Shown in pieces: positions 1-11,570 of a DNA stretch of 64,000 nt. The stretch spans positions 3,709,001 to 3,773,000 of the forward strand of contig JAKCOZ010000020.1 in NCBI GenBank assembly GCA_022605955.1. Reading direction: 5' to 3'. This DNA comes from Rallus limicola (taxonomy: Eukaryota; Chordata; Aves; Gruiformes; Rallidae). Position 1 is the stretch's first letter; each line of letters begins with the position of its first letter. The notes under the pieces are model-generated. The model was not told where the DNA came from. It did not search any database and saw only the letters and a list, made by a program, of their open reading frames with translations. The translations under genes were made by a program, and so were the position numbers.

Positions 1-96
1 GTGGATGAGGTGCTCAGGGTTTAGCACAGGATGGGAACAGCTGGACTTGATGATCTTAAAGGTCTTTTCCAACCTTGTGATTCTGAGATCTGTGAA
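1..96 (+). repeat. CR1 LINE, 3' end fragment cut by window edge
   Basis: This is the 3' untranslated end of a CR1 non-LTR retrotransposon. The sequence reads ggacttgatgatcttaaagg, then tcttttccaacc, then degenerate attctga/tctgtga terminal repeats. It matches the reverse complement of the 3' end of the copy at 3143-3705 nearly base for base, including the stretch ggtttagcacaggatgggaa, so both belong to the same subfamily. The rest of the element lies to the left of the window. Confidence 0.9.
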
Positions 97-1061
97 GGAA
101 TGAGATCTATGTTTAAATATCCCTTTCCAGCCATTCTTATTAAATTTATAAACATTTCTCAAGATAAAAATTGACAAATAGCATCTCCAAGTGGAGACCC
201 TCATCCTCCTATTACACTTTTTCAGAGAAGACAAAAATGCCCTAAGAAATTCTAATCAAATACAATTAAAACCTCTAAACCTAGCTGAACAATGGCTAAA
301 CTTACCAGAGATACTACATTCCTTTGGTGATTATCATTACTTGCTGAGCTCAAATTTGGTTGAAATCTGGTAGTTATAATGGAATATTTCATGAAGATCA
401 TATACATCAGACATTTCTTTTGCTTAGTATAATCCAATGAACATTGCCACACAGAAGCTGTAAACTATTTTGGCTAAAAGAACAGATATAAACATTGAAA
501 TTCTCCTTAGTGTGTCTATCAGGAGTGCTTTGGTTGTCAGGGCACCTTGCTTTCAAGCCATCCCATAGCACTGCTAAATAAGCCAGTCTCAAAAATAGTC
601 AGAGTAGGAATGAGTTCAATGGCTGAGGTCATTCAAGTGCTTTGCCAGAGTCATTATTGAATTTCTACTAGTGTGATTACAAAGAGTGCATGCTCAGTCC
701 ATTAATTTGCAGCATGGAAACAAAAAATCAATGGGGTGCTACTTAAAACTCCTTTTGTGATAATTACCATCATGTATGAGGGTATACACATGGAAGAGGA
801 GCGTGTAAACTGCTGTTCACAGCCTTGAACCAGAAAGAGATTACCTGGCAGATGAACTAGATGATTGGCATTCCAACTGGCATTGCTCTATCCTATCCTA
901 TTCTAGCTTTCTGAGCTGTGGCCAGAGAGAAGGAAGGAGAGAAGAGTGAAATATTTCAGTCTAAACTTGGGGTGAAGTTCAAACTGCAAAGGAAATTTTA
1001 TCATTTGCATCAGTGAAGAGAAAGGCTTCTTTCAATCAGGAATTCAGGAATTCAGCATTCA
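97..1061. other. Single-copy AT-leaning DNA, nothing recognised
   Basis: No repeat, RNA gene or supported coding frame is visible. The open frames here are about 60 codons and random in composition. The sequence aggaattcaggaattcagc just before the next CR1 is a short local direct repeat. Confidence 0.6.
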
Positions 1062-1710
1062 TACCATGAGCCAGCAGTGTGTCCTGGGGGCTGAGAGAGC
1101 CAATGGGATCCTGGGGGGCATCAGGAGGAGTGTGGGCAGCAGGTCACAGGAGGGGATCCTCCCCCTTTGCTCTGCCCTGCTCAGGCCCCACCTGGAGTGT
1201 TGTGTCCAGTGCTGGGCTCCCTGGGATAAAAAGGACAGGGATCTCCTGGAGAGAGTCCAGAGGAGGCTCTGGAGATGATGAAGGGCCTGGAGCATCTCCC
1301 CTGTGGGGAAAGGCTGAGGGAGCTGGGGCTGTTCAGTCTTGAGAAGAGAAGACTAAGGGGGGACCTAATTAATGTTTATTAATATCTGAAGGATGGGATG
1401 CAGGGGGACATGGGCAGCCCCTTTTCAGTGTCTGTGGGGACAGGACAAGGGGCAATGGCTGCAAGTTGGAGCACAGGAAGTTCTGCACCAACATGGGGAA
1501 GAACTTTTCCCCGGTGAGGGAGCCCTGGGACAGGCTGCCCAGGGTGGTGTGGAGTCTCCTTCTCTGGAGAGATTCCAGCCCTGTCTGGATGCCTATCTGA
1601 GTGACATGTCCTAGGGAGCAGTATGAGCTGGGAGCTGCTTTGGCAGGGGGTTGGACCCAATGATCTCTCAAGGTCCCTTCCAACCCCTACAATTCTATGA
1701 TTCTATGATT
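1062..1710 (+). repeat. CR1 LINE, 5'-truncated copy with ORF2 C-terminal remnant
   Basis: This is a 649-bp 3' end of a CR1 retrotransposon, the longest in the window. It covers the C-terminal part of ORF2, the reverse-transcriptase protein that copies the element into the genome, and the 3' untranslated end. Frame 1 from 1066 reads about 70 residues with the CR1 landmarks MSQQC, ANGIL, LLRPHLE and LERVQRR. It then runs into a stop near 1276, where indels have destroyed the frame. Further on, the conserved R-T-R-G-N-G motif can still be read near 1440, and a LPR-type motif near 1540. The 3' end closes with ccttccaacccc and attctatgattctatgatt. The copy is inactive because it is 5'-truncated and frameshifted. 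It is closely similar to the minus-strand copy at 9069-9495, so they share a subfamily; I judge it J- or E-like from memory of bird CR1s. Confidence 0.95.
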
Positions 1711-3142
1711 GATCTCTCAAAAACACCTCCCTGCAATAAGCATATCAGTTTTCTTCAATAAACTTATATCCCCATGAAATTACTAGCACACTGGTAAAGT
1801 AATAAGCTCTTCCTCAATGACAGAGGGACAAATCAGTATACACTGTTTTAGCAGACCTGTGCTGATTTATACTAGTTGTTGACACCCCTCATTCTGACTC
1901 TTCAGAGTAAATAAGGACACATCACAGCTTTTTCCAGGAAAAAATACTGAATTTCCTTGCTTAAGGAAAAAAAACATTGCCAGCTTTTGGATAATACTGC
2001 TAATCTGACTTCATTTTTCATTCTTAATTTTGAAAGCGTTACCAAAAAAACATGTGCTTCTCAATCTTAATCCTCCAATATCATCTTCTGAAAGAAACAG
2101 AATCCCAGGGGTCTTATTTAGCTGGGATGTGATGAACCATAATCTATTTTTTTTTTGGAGAACTCACAGACAGCTACTGCTGTTGAAAAGAGCAGCCTAC
2201 CTCTACCTTGTTCAATTGCCAGGAAACATACAGCATCCTCCAAACACTTCCTCTGTCCCTGCCGACCCACCAATTGATGTAACAAAAGCCAACTCAAACC
2301 AGGTGATTCCTACAAGCACTTGACACAGCAAGACAAATTCTACACTGATTTACACTTAAGGGACTGTGGCTGCAGAGCTCCCAAAAAAAAAATAAATAAA
2401 AGGTTGTCTTTGAAAATGAAATGCTGATATTCACCATGAGGTTATGGTGAAGGAAAACAAGATCTTCCTTCATTCCCAGATTGTGAAATACCAGAGGTCT
2501 CCCTGCAGCCTGAACTGTTGATAAATTATGACTTGCAAATGATGGCTTAGAGAAGCCAATAGAGGAACTATTCTTTGTTGTGTGAGACACCAATGTTTGG
2601 AGAGCTGCAGTGATCTCTGATGCAAGATAGCTTCTTAGCCTATAGGACTTGTTTTGTCTAGAACAGACCAAGTTTTTTTCCTTTCCAAGTTTGTAAAAGC
2701 ATCTCTTATCTCTACATCCTACAGGGGGAATGGAATGGAATGCATCAGAGCTGGCTGCAAGAAGTCCCTGCTTTCCCTGGGTTGTTTTATGTCCAGCTGG
2801 AAATACATGAACTGTTGTGTTTGCTAACAGCTCCCATATGCTGTGAAGTGTTTGCAGTACAGTAAGGACACTGGTTTGTTCAGTCCCAGCCCTGCTAACG
2901 TGCCTATCAGCACTCACACAACCCGTCAGTCTATCAGCCCACAAAAGTTTCAGGCACGTTTCCCACCAGGAAATGGATCTGTTCAACTATTTTCAGGCAA
3001 AGACACAGAATGAACCAGATAAAGGAGATGACTATTTGTTCTGATTGTTATTATGAAGAGCAGGAGCCTTGCCATAGGGCTCTGCTGCACACTGCACAAA
3101 TAGTGAACACGCTGCCTGCTTCAGCAAGCCTACCAGCAGAGG
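1711..3142. other. Single-copy DNA between two CR1 copies
   Basis: No repeat is recognised apart from short A and T runs (a T run near 2148-2157 and an A run near 2382-2391). The stretch holds the longest open frame of the window on the minus strand, described separately at 2294-2986. Confidence 0.5.
2294..2986 (-). other. Longest open frame of the window (230 codons), probably chance
   Basis: A frame of 230 codons is open here on the minus strand, but the codon at its 5' boundary is TTG and the first ATG is at about codon 172. An ATG-started product would therefore be only about 59 residues. The translation is rich in Ser, Leu, Cys and His and shows no signal peptide, domain, repeat or zinc-finger pattern. 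A hydrophobic/aromatic run near the end comes from an A-rich stretch at 2382-2400. I do not recognise it. A chance open frame is the most likely reading; a terminal exon fragment or an old pseudogene piece cannot be excluded. Confidence 0.2.
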
Positions 3143-3705
3143 AGATCACAGGATCACCAGGTTGGAAAAGACCTTTAAGATCATCAAGTCCAACCATTCC
3201 CATCCTATGCTAAACCATATCCCTAAGTACCTCATCTACCCTTTTTTTAAACACCCCCAGGGCTGGGGACTCAGCCCCTCCCTGGGCAGCCTGTGCCACA
3301 GCCCCACAACTCTGCCAGGGAAGAACTTTGCCCTCCCAGCTGAGCTGACCCTGCCCTGGTGTAGCTTGAGCCCATTGCCCCTTGTCCCATCTCCTGTCCC
3401 CTGGCTGAAGAGACCATCACCCACCCCTCTGCACCACCTGGAGGTGGGGAGAAGGTCTCCCCTCAGCCTCCTCCAGGCTGAACACCCCCAGCTCCCTCAG
3501 CCGCTCCTCAGAGGATTTGCCCTCCAGCCCCTTCCCCAGCTTGGTTGCCCTTCTCTGGACTCGCTCCAGGACCTCCATGTCCTTCTGATAGTGAAGAGAC
3601 CAGAACTGGACCCAGCACTCCAGGTACAGCCTCACCAGTGCCCAGTCCAGGGGCACAATCCCCTCCCCAGACCTACTGGCCACACTATTTCTGATACAAG
3701 CCAGG
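3143..3705 (-). repeat. CR1 LINE, 5'-truncated copy with readable ORF2 remnant
   Basis: This is a CR1 3' end of about 560 bp in minus orientation. The reverse-transcriptase ORF2 C-terminus is still legible in two pieces. The upstream piece (about 3417-3705) contains [21 protein letters not shown] and [17 protein letters not shown]. The downstream piece in another frame (about 3236-3424) contains G-T-R-G-N-G-L-K-L-H-Q-G-R and the motif RLPRE. One indel near 3417-3424 separates the pieces. The 3' end (3143-3235) has the gatcatcaagtccaacc-type block and a tgtgatct-like terminus matching the fragment at 1-96. The intact motifs suggest it is not among the oldest copies here, but it is truncated and inactive. 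Confidence 0.95.
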
Positions 3706-6700
3706 AGAAGAAAGACAGCAGAGGGGTAAGGGCAGGCAGGTCCATGGAAATAGTGAACAAATGTGAGTTGTAGGATGGGAGCTGTATTTGCTAGCAGCCC
3801 AGCCACTGCAAACATTTTCTAAGAAGGTAATTGAAGAAGAGGAGGTTTTTCTAAGCCTGAGACACCTGGACTGATGCACCGACACCTGTCAGATCAGGTC
3901 TGCAAATGGTTCAAGCCCAGGACCTCATGCTGGTTTGGCAGTCAAACCAATCTATTTATAATCACAGAACTGGATACTGAAAATGAGTTCAAACAAACAT
4001 CTTATGATCATGTTAAGGCTTGATCCTGGTTTAAATTACAAAAGTGAGAATCAGTAGATTAATTTCATTCAACTCAGTGGAGCTAAACCAATGTAAAACT
4101 GGTGCTAATGAGACAACAGTTAGGTCTGCCAAGTGTTTATGAAAGACTCTACATCCTCTATAAAGCTTGTATTAATCATATAAGTGATTTGAAGCGATAA
4201 TCTTAATGTGCTTGTAAAATTATTTTCTCATTACAACCATCTCCAACAGGAGGATGTGCAGTGGATGTAATGGCAGAGGCTAATGAAAGGCATTTCAACT
4301 AATCTTGGATTTTAAAATGAGAGGGGAAAAAACAGCAGTGTGTAAAAACCACCCAGGTTCTGTTTTTCTATTGTCTAGGCCTGGGGAGAGGTACAACAAC
4401 AGAAGGCAGATGATGTGGTCTCTGAATGAAGGAGGCAGCAGGAGTCGTGTTTAACCATCCCTCACTGCAAGTATTCAAGTAACATCACTTACTTAATTAC
4501 ATACACAGGTCAACTGGGAATAGAACTTAATGATCAGAACCAAAGTGACAGCCAGGAGTGGTGATGGGAGGGAGAGCAATGGGACGGAGAGCTCTGCTAC
4601 AAGCAGGGAGTAGGAGCCAGCAGCACAAGAACACACTATAAAATCCTCTGAGTCAACATTAACCATGAGCTGCTGGTTTTCTTACCAACCTTGCTTAACT
4701 TGTAAGACTTAAACCAGAGACCATATAATAAATTTGCACCTGTCTCACAGGGCAGTCACCATTATTACAGAATGAAAGAAAGAAATAGAGAAGAGGTTTT
4801 TATCTGTGCTTAAAAGAGCCAATAAGTCATCAAATTAAAGTAACTTTGAGAGGAAAAGTCAATCTCAGTAAGCCAGTGCAGAAACAAACGTTTGACCTGC
4901 CTAATATATTGTGCTTTGTCTAAGGAAATGTAAAGTTCTCAGATAAATGATGATCCTTTACCTCTGTCAGCTGGGTAGCTGCTACTGATCTGACAGAGGC
5001 ATGAGATTGGAAAAAATGTTTAAAATCATGTCATCCTCTTTTTTGAGATTGCAGCCTGTTTTCCAGAGGTGTCTTCTGGCCAGTTTTAAGCATCTTGAAT
5101 AGAGGGGATTTTTGTTACTACAAAATTCCCCAAGTAGCAATAGTACAGAGGGCTTACATGCTTAAGAACCATCCATACTTCAATTTGCTCTGCCAAACAC
5201 TAACAAAGATCTTACTCACTTTATTCTAGAAAGGTTTGGCTTTTGGTGCTTTTTTCCTAAATTTTCTTCATTCTTTATTGCCTGCCTGATTTATTTCCTC
5301 TGCTGTGAAAGTTCCAGAGGAAAGCAGAGTTGCTTGGCAGCATGATGTGGTATTGCTGAACTCAGCTGTTTATGGCTTTCAGCAGATGTTTCTGCTTCAA
5401 AGACAGTGTGAGAAAAAAGACATGTGCACAAATTCCTCCCCCAATTCTGCATCTTTTGTCTCTTATCTTCCACTGCCTCCAAATCACAAGGAAGGCTGCA
5501 CTACAATGGCTGCTAAAACATCCAAGCCATGCCAACTGTCACAAAGAAATGACACCTGACCTCACCCCAAATTACAACTCAGGATTTCAAGTGCAAAGAG
5601 AAAAAATTAACAGAAGCATCAGTCTATGAATGTGCTGCATCAGAAGGAGATTTTCATGGATAAGTTTGCTACGAATCAGAGCTTATTAAATCAGAAAGCA
5701 AAAGGGATGCTGTGAGCAAGAGGCAAGAGCAGAGCAGCTTTCCATAGAGCTGCAAGAGGGACAAGGCAGCCTTTCCTACTGCATATTCTGGGGGCTCTGC
5801 AAAACACATGCTCAGACATAAGTAAAGGGCTGCAAAGGAGATGGCACGTTTTCTAGCCACTCTCTGGGAAATTATTACTTTGACAGATATCAAAAAATAA
5901 TCTCATCCTGGACATCAGGAATTACAGTTATTATTGAGCCCGTCTATCAATTTAGCAGGGATATAAAGCTGTTGGCCCATTATTCCATGATTGCACATCC
6001 TATCCAATTTAATATGTGGGGGGGTTCTGCTCTATTTACATGAAAATGAAATAAAACAATATACCCAACCTGACTGGAAAGCAGGGCAGGCGCTGAAGGC
6101 ACACAAGGCAGCTTTTTCAGCAAGGCTGCATTATTGCATGCTCTGACTAAGCCTCCACCATTTGGTTTTGATAAGCATGTAAAAAGCTTCTCCAAACGAT
6201 ACAGAGTTGCTGAGCAAACAAATCTGATGTTTTATTTGGGCAAGAAATATGTGAAGAATGACCTTTCTCTTGGTGCTTCAGCCGTTCAGCTTCCCAACAG
6301 ACCCAGGAACTCCGAAGTAGACAAAAAATATAAAACATTAATTTATTGGAACTGGACTGGAACTTCTGTAGAGATCACAGATAGATCTCATTTAATGAAT
6401 TTTGTTATCTCCATTAATTAATTTCTTTTCTCAGAGGAAAAACTCATGGGAATGCCATATTCTTTGGCTAGTACTATGTTATCTATAAAGACTAATGGAG
6501 TATTTGTTGAATGGTCAGGACCAAATCTAACACTGGTTCTGTTGAAATCCAACATAAAAATTAATTTTGAGAGTGTCTAACAACGGGCTTTCAAAAACCT
6601 TATCTTACATTATAATATCTTGCTTTGAATTTCAAACAGAAGGATGTTGCAACCTACCTGATAAGAAAGAAAATACTTTTCCATTTAGCATCTTCCACAA

Positions 6701-6939
6701 CATGTGTGCAGACCCTGTTGTTTTTCTGACTCAGGCTTTATCTGTCAGCAAAGCAGGTGTTTATGCTGATCACAAGTTAAACACAAATTTCTATTGAAAC
6801 AATTGACTGAAAATAGTGTTGTTATTTATTTGGATTGTGGTAGAGCCAACACTAGTTACGGATCAAGGTCTCGCAGTGGTAGGTGCTAGATGAAAACCAG
6901 AGAGAATATGGTGTTGTCATGACAATCACTATAGTTATC
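3706..6939. other. Single-copy DNA, one possible ancient repeat
   Basis: No gene is visible. Apart from the possible ancient repeat at 4015-4125, I recognise nothing in this stretch. The open frames of 60-95 codons mostly begin at TTG or GTG and show no domain. Confidence 0.5.
4015..4125. repeat. Possible ancient CR1/L3-like amniote repeat
   Basis: The words caactcagtggagctaaacc and atgtaaaactggtgctaatg resemble a degenerate repeat common in reptile and bird genomes, typically reading tcaatggagctacacc, then agtgtaaaactggtgtaa. I recognise it by phrase similarity only. The family (3' part of an old L3/CR1-like LINE) is an inference. Confidence 0.35.
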
Positions 6940-7548
6940 TCAGATTTGATCCTTCTGAACCTGCATTACAGAAAGTATTGAAAGGAAAGGGTCCTTGAGG
7001 CTCAGTGAGGGTCCTTGTCCAGGAGGGCTCCCACGGAATTCGCTCTTCCTTAATGCAAGTGAGGGCTGCCCATTAAGTCGAAACCACTCAGGATTCATAA
7101 GGTTCAACAAGTTGCCCCGCTCCCACAAGCACTCGCTAAGGCAGTAGGGTGTAAGAAGTAAATACTCCCTCTCAAGACAGTTTGTGCAGACACTTGCTAA
7201 GACACTGCAGCAGAGAGAGACAGAGGGAGAACGGAGCATCCGCCTCCTTTCTGCAGGCAGCCTGCTCCTGAAAGAGACATGAGAGACATTCTTCATGCTT
7301 CCTCCCTCCCCAGCTCGAGGCTTTGATAAACACTCCTGACATTCAAAGCAGCAAAAGAGGAGCCATATGAAAGGCTCCTTTGGGAAGCAACCTTCTAACC
7401 CTGGTCTTCTGTGCCCTAGAAAAGATATTGTTATGAGGCACAGCTGGCTGATCCTCCACCATATGTGCAGATGTCCAGTGTGTCTTTGGCACCTACACTG
7501 TACATCGGAGACATCTGTGCCCTGATCTGACCTGAAGCATCCTAACAT
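6940..7548 (-). other. 202-codon ATG-started open frame, unrecognised
   Basis: This is the longest ATG-initiated frame in the window outside repeats, starting with M-L-G-C-F-R-S. The product would be Cys-rich, with pairs such as CC, ECQEC and LCC, and contains a basic stretch ERRRMLR at about residues 100-106. The cysteines do not follow a zinc-finger, EGF or defensin spacing that I know, and there is no clear signal peptide or membrane helix. The DNA under it (about 6990-7330) is richer in GC and CpG than its surroundings. That could mean a non-coding conserved element or transcript, or chance. I assign no function. Confidence 0.2.
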
Positions 7549-9068
7549 AAAAAGAGATCTTAAAATGCAAAGACAGGAGGCAGAGATTAATTATTTGGAA
7601 AATCAAGTGAGAAAGGGTAGAGGGAAAGGATCTTTAAAGCAGCAGGTAAAGGCTTAGCTATATCATCCCTGATTCTGTTATTGACAGCTACATGTGCACG
7701 TTCCCATGTGTCATTTTAAGCAGACAGATGCACATCACAAGAATGACTCACCATGGAAGCTCTGAGGGTTGCACTGGTAATTTGCCAGCAGTCTGAAAGA
7801 CTGCACCTAATTTGCACCAAAATATGCATGATGCTTAAAACAAAATACTCAGGAGGACATAATGCTTGTTCATATGTGTCATTCTCAGAAATGAAAGGGA
7901 ATTGTTACTGCTTCGGGGTTTAACAGTAAAAGAAATCCACTGCTCATGTCTGTCTCTCAAAGTACCTACAGTTTGTTCAAATCAGTTTCTACAGGCACAG
8001 ATGTGGCCTCCTGAAGATGGATACAACTCCCCAAGCATCTCTTACTCCAGCATTGGCATGTGCCATCTCAGCTTTGACCCTGCCTCAATTACCAGTCAGA
8101 AGGATAAACAACTGTAATGAAAAAAACCCTGACCCACAAACACCAGACCTCTGAGTCCTTGTGGAAAGTGTCCCCTCTGCTTGGACTGCAAGGTTTACAG
8201 GCACCTCTGTCACTCTGCTGAGCTCTGCAAACCACTCTGACCCAAAACTGTGCCAGGGAAAGATGACCCAGATTCTAAAAGAATTAATAACATCTACCCT
8301 GCTCATAATGTGTGACTCTGTGTCCACACATTGGGCACAGAATGAGTCTTCAGCTATAGCCAGACATACACACCATAAGGCTTACAGTTTTTCAAGTCTG
8401 AGACATGTTGCACACATACATTCCACTTTTATATTTGAGTCACAAGAGAATTCACTTCACTGACATCCCTTGGCAGCATATGGTGCTGCCAGACATAGGA
8501 GGGACCTGCACAGAATTGTAACGGCTTTGTTTCTTTCCCCCATGCCCTGATGATGTGAAACACAACCTGGTAACATCATTAGCTGTTTCCATGTGAATGC
8601 AATGATACCAAGTGTTAAAAAGAAACCAAAAAAAAAAAAAAAAGAGAAAAATGTGTGCATGTGGTGAGGGGGAATAAGTGATTGTGACACAGTCTGAAAC
8701 ATAAACATAACATCTGGAAGCACTCTTCCCGAGTCTGCCTCTTTATCTGACAGATGGCTGGAGAGCTGTAAGCCCACGGGCCTCTCAAAAGGTTCAAGGC
8801 CAAGAGGATAAAGTGCTACATCACAGCAGTTTTCCATTATGTCAGTTTTTCTAAATGTCTCTACGTTCCCCCCACACTCAGTTTCTCTGCACGGCTGACA
8901 GAAATCAAAAGCAGCGGGTGACTCCATTCCTCCGCTAACCGAGTACAACACCCACCGGCAGAAACGTCAGCCCAAGAACAGACCAAAAGGCAGCCTGTTC
9001 CAACCCACTTCCAGGCTTGAACGAGGAAGAGGAGTTAGGCCTAGATTAGCCCCAGTTACCGCTGCTTA
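7549..9068. other. Single-copy DNA with an A16 tract
   Basis: No gene is visible. A run of 16 A at 8628-8643 breaks the otherwise unremarkable sequence, and a poly-Phe stretch in minus-strand translations is an artefact of it. Positions 8860-9060 are somewhat richer in GC with several CpGs, without any recognisable feature. Confidence 0.5.
8628..8643. repeat. A16 homopolymer
   Basis: Sixteen consecutive A residues are visible. No SINE body or processed-transcript structure precedes the run, so it is treated as simple sequence rather than a retrotransposon tail. Confidence 0.85.
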
Positions 9069-9495
9069 GAATCACAGAATCCCAGGGGTTGGAAGGGACC
9101 TCAAGAGCTCATCAGGTCCAACCCCCTGCCAAAGCAGCTCCCAGCTCATATTGCACAGGTTGGTGTCCAGACGAGGCTGGAATCTCTCCAGAGAAGGAGA
9201 CTCCACACCCCCCTGGGCAGCCTGGCCCAGGGCTCCCTCACCCTCACTGGGGAAAAGTTCTTCCCCATGTTGGTGCAGAACTCCCTGTGCTCCAACTTGC
9301 AGCCATTGCCCCTTGTCCTGTCCCCACAGACACTGAAAAGGGGCTGGCCAATTCCCCCTGCATCCCATGCTTAAGATATTGATAAACATTAATTAGGTCC
9401 CCCCTTAGTCTTCTTTTCTCCAGGCTGAACAGCCCCAGCTCACTCAGCCTTTCCTCACAGGGCAGATGCTCCAGGCCCTTAATCACCTTATCTTA
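9069..9495 (-). repeat. CR1 LINE, 5'-truncated copy (inverted relative of 1062-1710)
   Basis: The + strand begins with atcacagaatcccaggggtt, the reverse complement of a CR1 3' terminus, followed by ggaagggacct and ccaaccccctgccaaagc. Read on the minus strand, it matches 1270-1700 closely across the cagtgtctgtggggacagg and aacatggggaagaactttt stretches. It keeps a gagggt repeat unit (gtgagggtgagggag) that is single in the other copy. It lacks about 15 bp present there near 1608-1625. The element stops inside ORF2 at about 9495, a normal CR1 5' truncation. The reading frame is broken. Confidence 0.95.
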
Positions 9496-11419
9496 GTTCT
9501 TGGCACCACAGTTATAGGATGTTCTGGCTTGGAAGAGAAGCCAGCTTTAGAAATCCCCCTAACTCTCCTTGCTCCTATCCTCAAACAATCTTTCTCATCC
9601 TCACAGCTGAGAGCATACCAGCTGGTAGAGTTATGCTATTTAAAAAATAATAATAATAAAAAAATGACAATAACGATTACTTAGGTTAAAAATAACCCTC
9701 ACTCTGTGTTGGAACAGATCTTATACCCCTTGGTGGCAATCCAGAATAAACCTCACAGCAAATACAAGTCCTTTCACTAAAGCTGTTCTCAGGGTAGATG
9801 TGGTACATCATAGATCAACTACACAAGCCTTGGGCTGGAACCAAAGAGAGGCAAGACTAAGATACAGAAATAGTTATAATAGTAACCAAATATATCTCTT
9901 CACCTACCCTGAGGACACACTTCAAACTCGCCAGCTTCCCTCCAGAAACGGAAACAAGGGAAAACAAGTGACCAAGCTGTCGTCTAAGACTTCTTTTCAC
10001 TAATCAACACTGTTGTTATCCTCATCAATAGCTACTTGAATCTCAACACAAATTGCATTATGAAGCACACAAACATTGCTGATTTCAAGCTGTTTTCAGT
10101 TACTTGCTATAGTGGCAAAGTGTTTCCAAATAAATCCAAGTGAAGGAGCTCTGGCTCTTGCCTTTAGCAGCACAAAATCAAAGAGAAAAACTAGGGAAAA
10201 AAGTAAAATAGCATGACCCACTTAGGTTCTCAAAATGTAATGGTTAAACAATTACTGATGTGACATCTAAAATATGTCCCTTTTCATTATTTATATAATG
10301 TGAAAGGTACATTGGCTGCTAAGTGGTGTTGCATTCAGATATAAAGTGCTCGTTTCAAAGTGCTTACAATGTAATTATATCCATACAATAACCATAGGAG
10401 AAATAAGCAAGAAAATAAAAGCAACATGGCAATGAAAATGAGCAGTTTTATTGAGTGTGGGCATTTGTTTCCAGGGCTCTGAAGAGGAAAGGGTGCAATG
10501 AGGCACCTGGGAGATTCCTGAGTAAATGACAGCACATGGAAAGGCCACGGAGAAATTTCCTGTTAGTCTGTGTAACAACCCGACATGTCACTCTTCCTGC
10601 CACAACCAGAATGAATCCTGGCTACCAAATCTACTTTGTGGTAGGCAGCACTCCAATGCATTGAGAATCTATGATGAGCTCAAGTAATTAATATTGTAAC
10701 TTACTTCACAACCAGCTGAGGACATGTGACAATACAAAGGGACAGCCAAATTGTTCCTGTTGGTTGCAATACAGAGGAATAAAGAGCTACTGTAGAAGAC
10801 CCTTTATCCCTTCATTCTTTTCTCCTGCTAGCTGATTCTCTCAGCTGTGCTAGAAATACTGGGTCATGCAAAGAAACACAACACTATCATCTTCTTGACA
10901 AGCTGTGTGAACTTTCATAAAGCATTCAAGAACTACAAGCTTATTTACTTGCTTTTCAGAAGCTCTTTGGAAAAGAGAGTGGAAAACATCTCTCTCTGCT
11001 TAAATCAACCAACATGAGTTGGCTGAATTTGCTGCAAGAGAAGATTAGCCTGGGTTGATGCTGGAATTCCAGAACAGTACCTCCCATCTACGCTGACCTT
11101 GCTGCAGGACTACACATCACCCAAATGAACTGCACACTGCTAAACTAGCCTGAAAAAGCTGGGGGCAGCACGGAAAGATCCCATTAGGGACTTTCAACTC
11201 TCAACCAAATTAAATTAGCTTAATAGAGTATTTGTGCTCTGCGCAGAGGGCTCCAACTGACACTCAGAAGCTCAGTAACTGGAATGCCCACTACATGGCA
11301 GTAGATCCCACTGGGATCTCAGTACAGGCACGCCTGGGTCTCTCTATACAGCTCTTCCTTGCACAGGAACATTTCATTCAAACCCAGGGTCGTCACGCTT
11401 GCAAAAGGCAGCGACTCTT
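9496..11419. other. Single-copy AT-rich DNA
   Basis: The only repeat seen is a short AAT array at 9643-9664. No RNA gene, repeat family or coding frame is recognised. Positions 11380-11419 carry several CpGs and adjoin the candidate regulatory block that follows. Confidence 0.5.
9643..9664. repeat. (AAT)n simple repeat
   Basis: Four or so AAT units flanked by A runs form an AT-only tract of about 22 bp. Confidence 0.75.
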
Positions 11420-11570
11420 TACAGAGAAAAAATGATCGAGGCACTAATTAAAACATTGACTTTTATTTGTATAATTAGTGCTGAAAATATTGTTACGGGT
11501 TAATTAGACTTTATGCAAATTGGATTGAAAAGATTTACTTTGGGGTTTGATAACCTGACTATTTTAGTTC
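11420..11570. promoter_or_regulatory. Candidate conserved enhancer-like block: POU octamer and TAATTA sites
   Basis: A perfect POU octamer, ATGCAAAT, lies at 11513-11520. Three homeodomain cores of the TAATTA/TAATTAG type lie within 75 bp of it (about 11445, 11473 and 11501). This density of POU and homeodomain sites in an AT-rich single-copy stretch is typical of vertebrate developmental enhancers. No transcript structure or promoter is visible. The call rests on motif density only, because conservation could not be compared. Confidence 0.35.

Noticed and set aside
3162..3773. 203-codon + strand open frame
   Set aside because: It is the antisense of the CR1 copy at 3143-3705. The real, broken ORF2 is on the minus strand.
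8457..8951. 164-codon minus-strand frame with a poly-Phe stretch
   Set aside because: The Phe run is the translation of the A16 tract, and the rest has no domain.
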